64,000 nucleotides of DNA. Source: Myxococcus stipitatus DSM 14675 (lineage in GTDB: Bacteria > Myxococcota > Myxococcia > Myxococcales > Myxococcaceae). Both the position numbers and the translations under genes were made by a program. Positions 63,968-64,000 of this stretch are shown piece after piece (within the stretch, counting starts at the first letter, position 1; each line of letters starts with the position of its first letter). Location: NCBI RefSeq assembly GCF_000331735.1, contig NC_020126.1, positions 62,001 to 126,000 on the forward strand, read 5' to 3'. The notes beneath the pieces are model-generated. The model saw only the letters and a program-made list of their open reading frames with translations. It was not told where the DNA came from and ran no database searches.

Positions 63968-64000
63968 TGCGATGAAGAGTCCCGGCCGGCGCGAGGAGGG

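Overview
The window comes from a very GC-rich genome with dense coding on both strands. The gene content points to a myxobacterium of the Myxococcus/Corallococcus/Cystobacter group. The signs are a SitA6/SitI6-type polymorphic toxin and immunity pair, an Imm11-family immunity protein, two tandem Ser/Thr kinases, a myxobacterial-type sigma factor, a PilZ protein with a long coiled coil, and lipoproteins with myxobacterial Cys-rich repeats. I cannot name the species. I saw no rRNA, tRNA, CRISPR array, insertion sequence or prophage. Every call rests on reading translated motifs and local DNA by eye, with no database search.

Layout. 1-10 kb: polyphosphate kinase (cut by the window edge), a sensor kinase, cupin, PilZ protein, RtcB RNA ligase, a methyltransferase and a TPR protein. 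10.3-14.6 kb: the most unusual locus, reading sigma factor, small secreted protein with a pilus/secretin N-terminal (pil_N) domain, then two tandem transmembrane Ser/Thr kinases. Each kinase has an anti-sigma-type zinc finger at its cytoplasmic N-terminus and a pil_N-like domain outside the membrane at its C-terminus. 14.6-22.8 kb: DUF4142 protein, two hotdog thioesterases, a secreted TolB-propeller amidohydrolase, a HExxH metallopeptidase lipoprotein and a bacterial deoxyhypusine synthase homologue. 22.8-25.5 kb: TetR/DoxX pair with a double operator, then the SitA/SitI pair. 25.5-32.5 kb: an acyclic-terpene-utilization-like module (SDR, TetR, atuA, atuC, atuF) with a perfect 26-bp palindrome in the divergent promoter.

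32.5-43 kb: MFS exporter, DUF59 protein with an overlapping amidohydrolase, a hybrid sensor kinase, M28 peptidase, adenylate cyclase and a DHA2-type exporter. 43-47 kb: two tandem lipoproteins that fuse an FG-GAP propeller to a lysyl-oxidase domain. 47-51.5 kb: cysteine desulfurase, two MacB-like permeases with no ATPase beside them, and an Imm11 immunity protein with no toxin beside it. 51.6-55.6 kb: a 55-residue secreted peptide, an outer-membrane barrel, an acetyltransferase, a lone TssB-TssC fusion (contractile sheath) and a small helical protein. 55.8-60.5 kb: a four-gene operon (CoA-acylating semialdehyde dehydrogenase, URC1-like GTP cyclohydrolase II homologue, DUF1688/URC4, uracil phosphoribosyltransferase) that looks like the URC route of pyrimidine breakdown. 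60.7-64 kb: two paralogous Cys-rich surface lipoproteins.

The genes form several self-contained modules rather than one large island. The best candidate for an undescribed system is the sigma/pil_N/kinase locus. It would connect an extracytoplasmic pil_N domain to a cytoplasmic kinase and zinc finger, and possibly to the sigma factor encoded just upstream.
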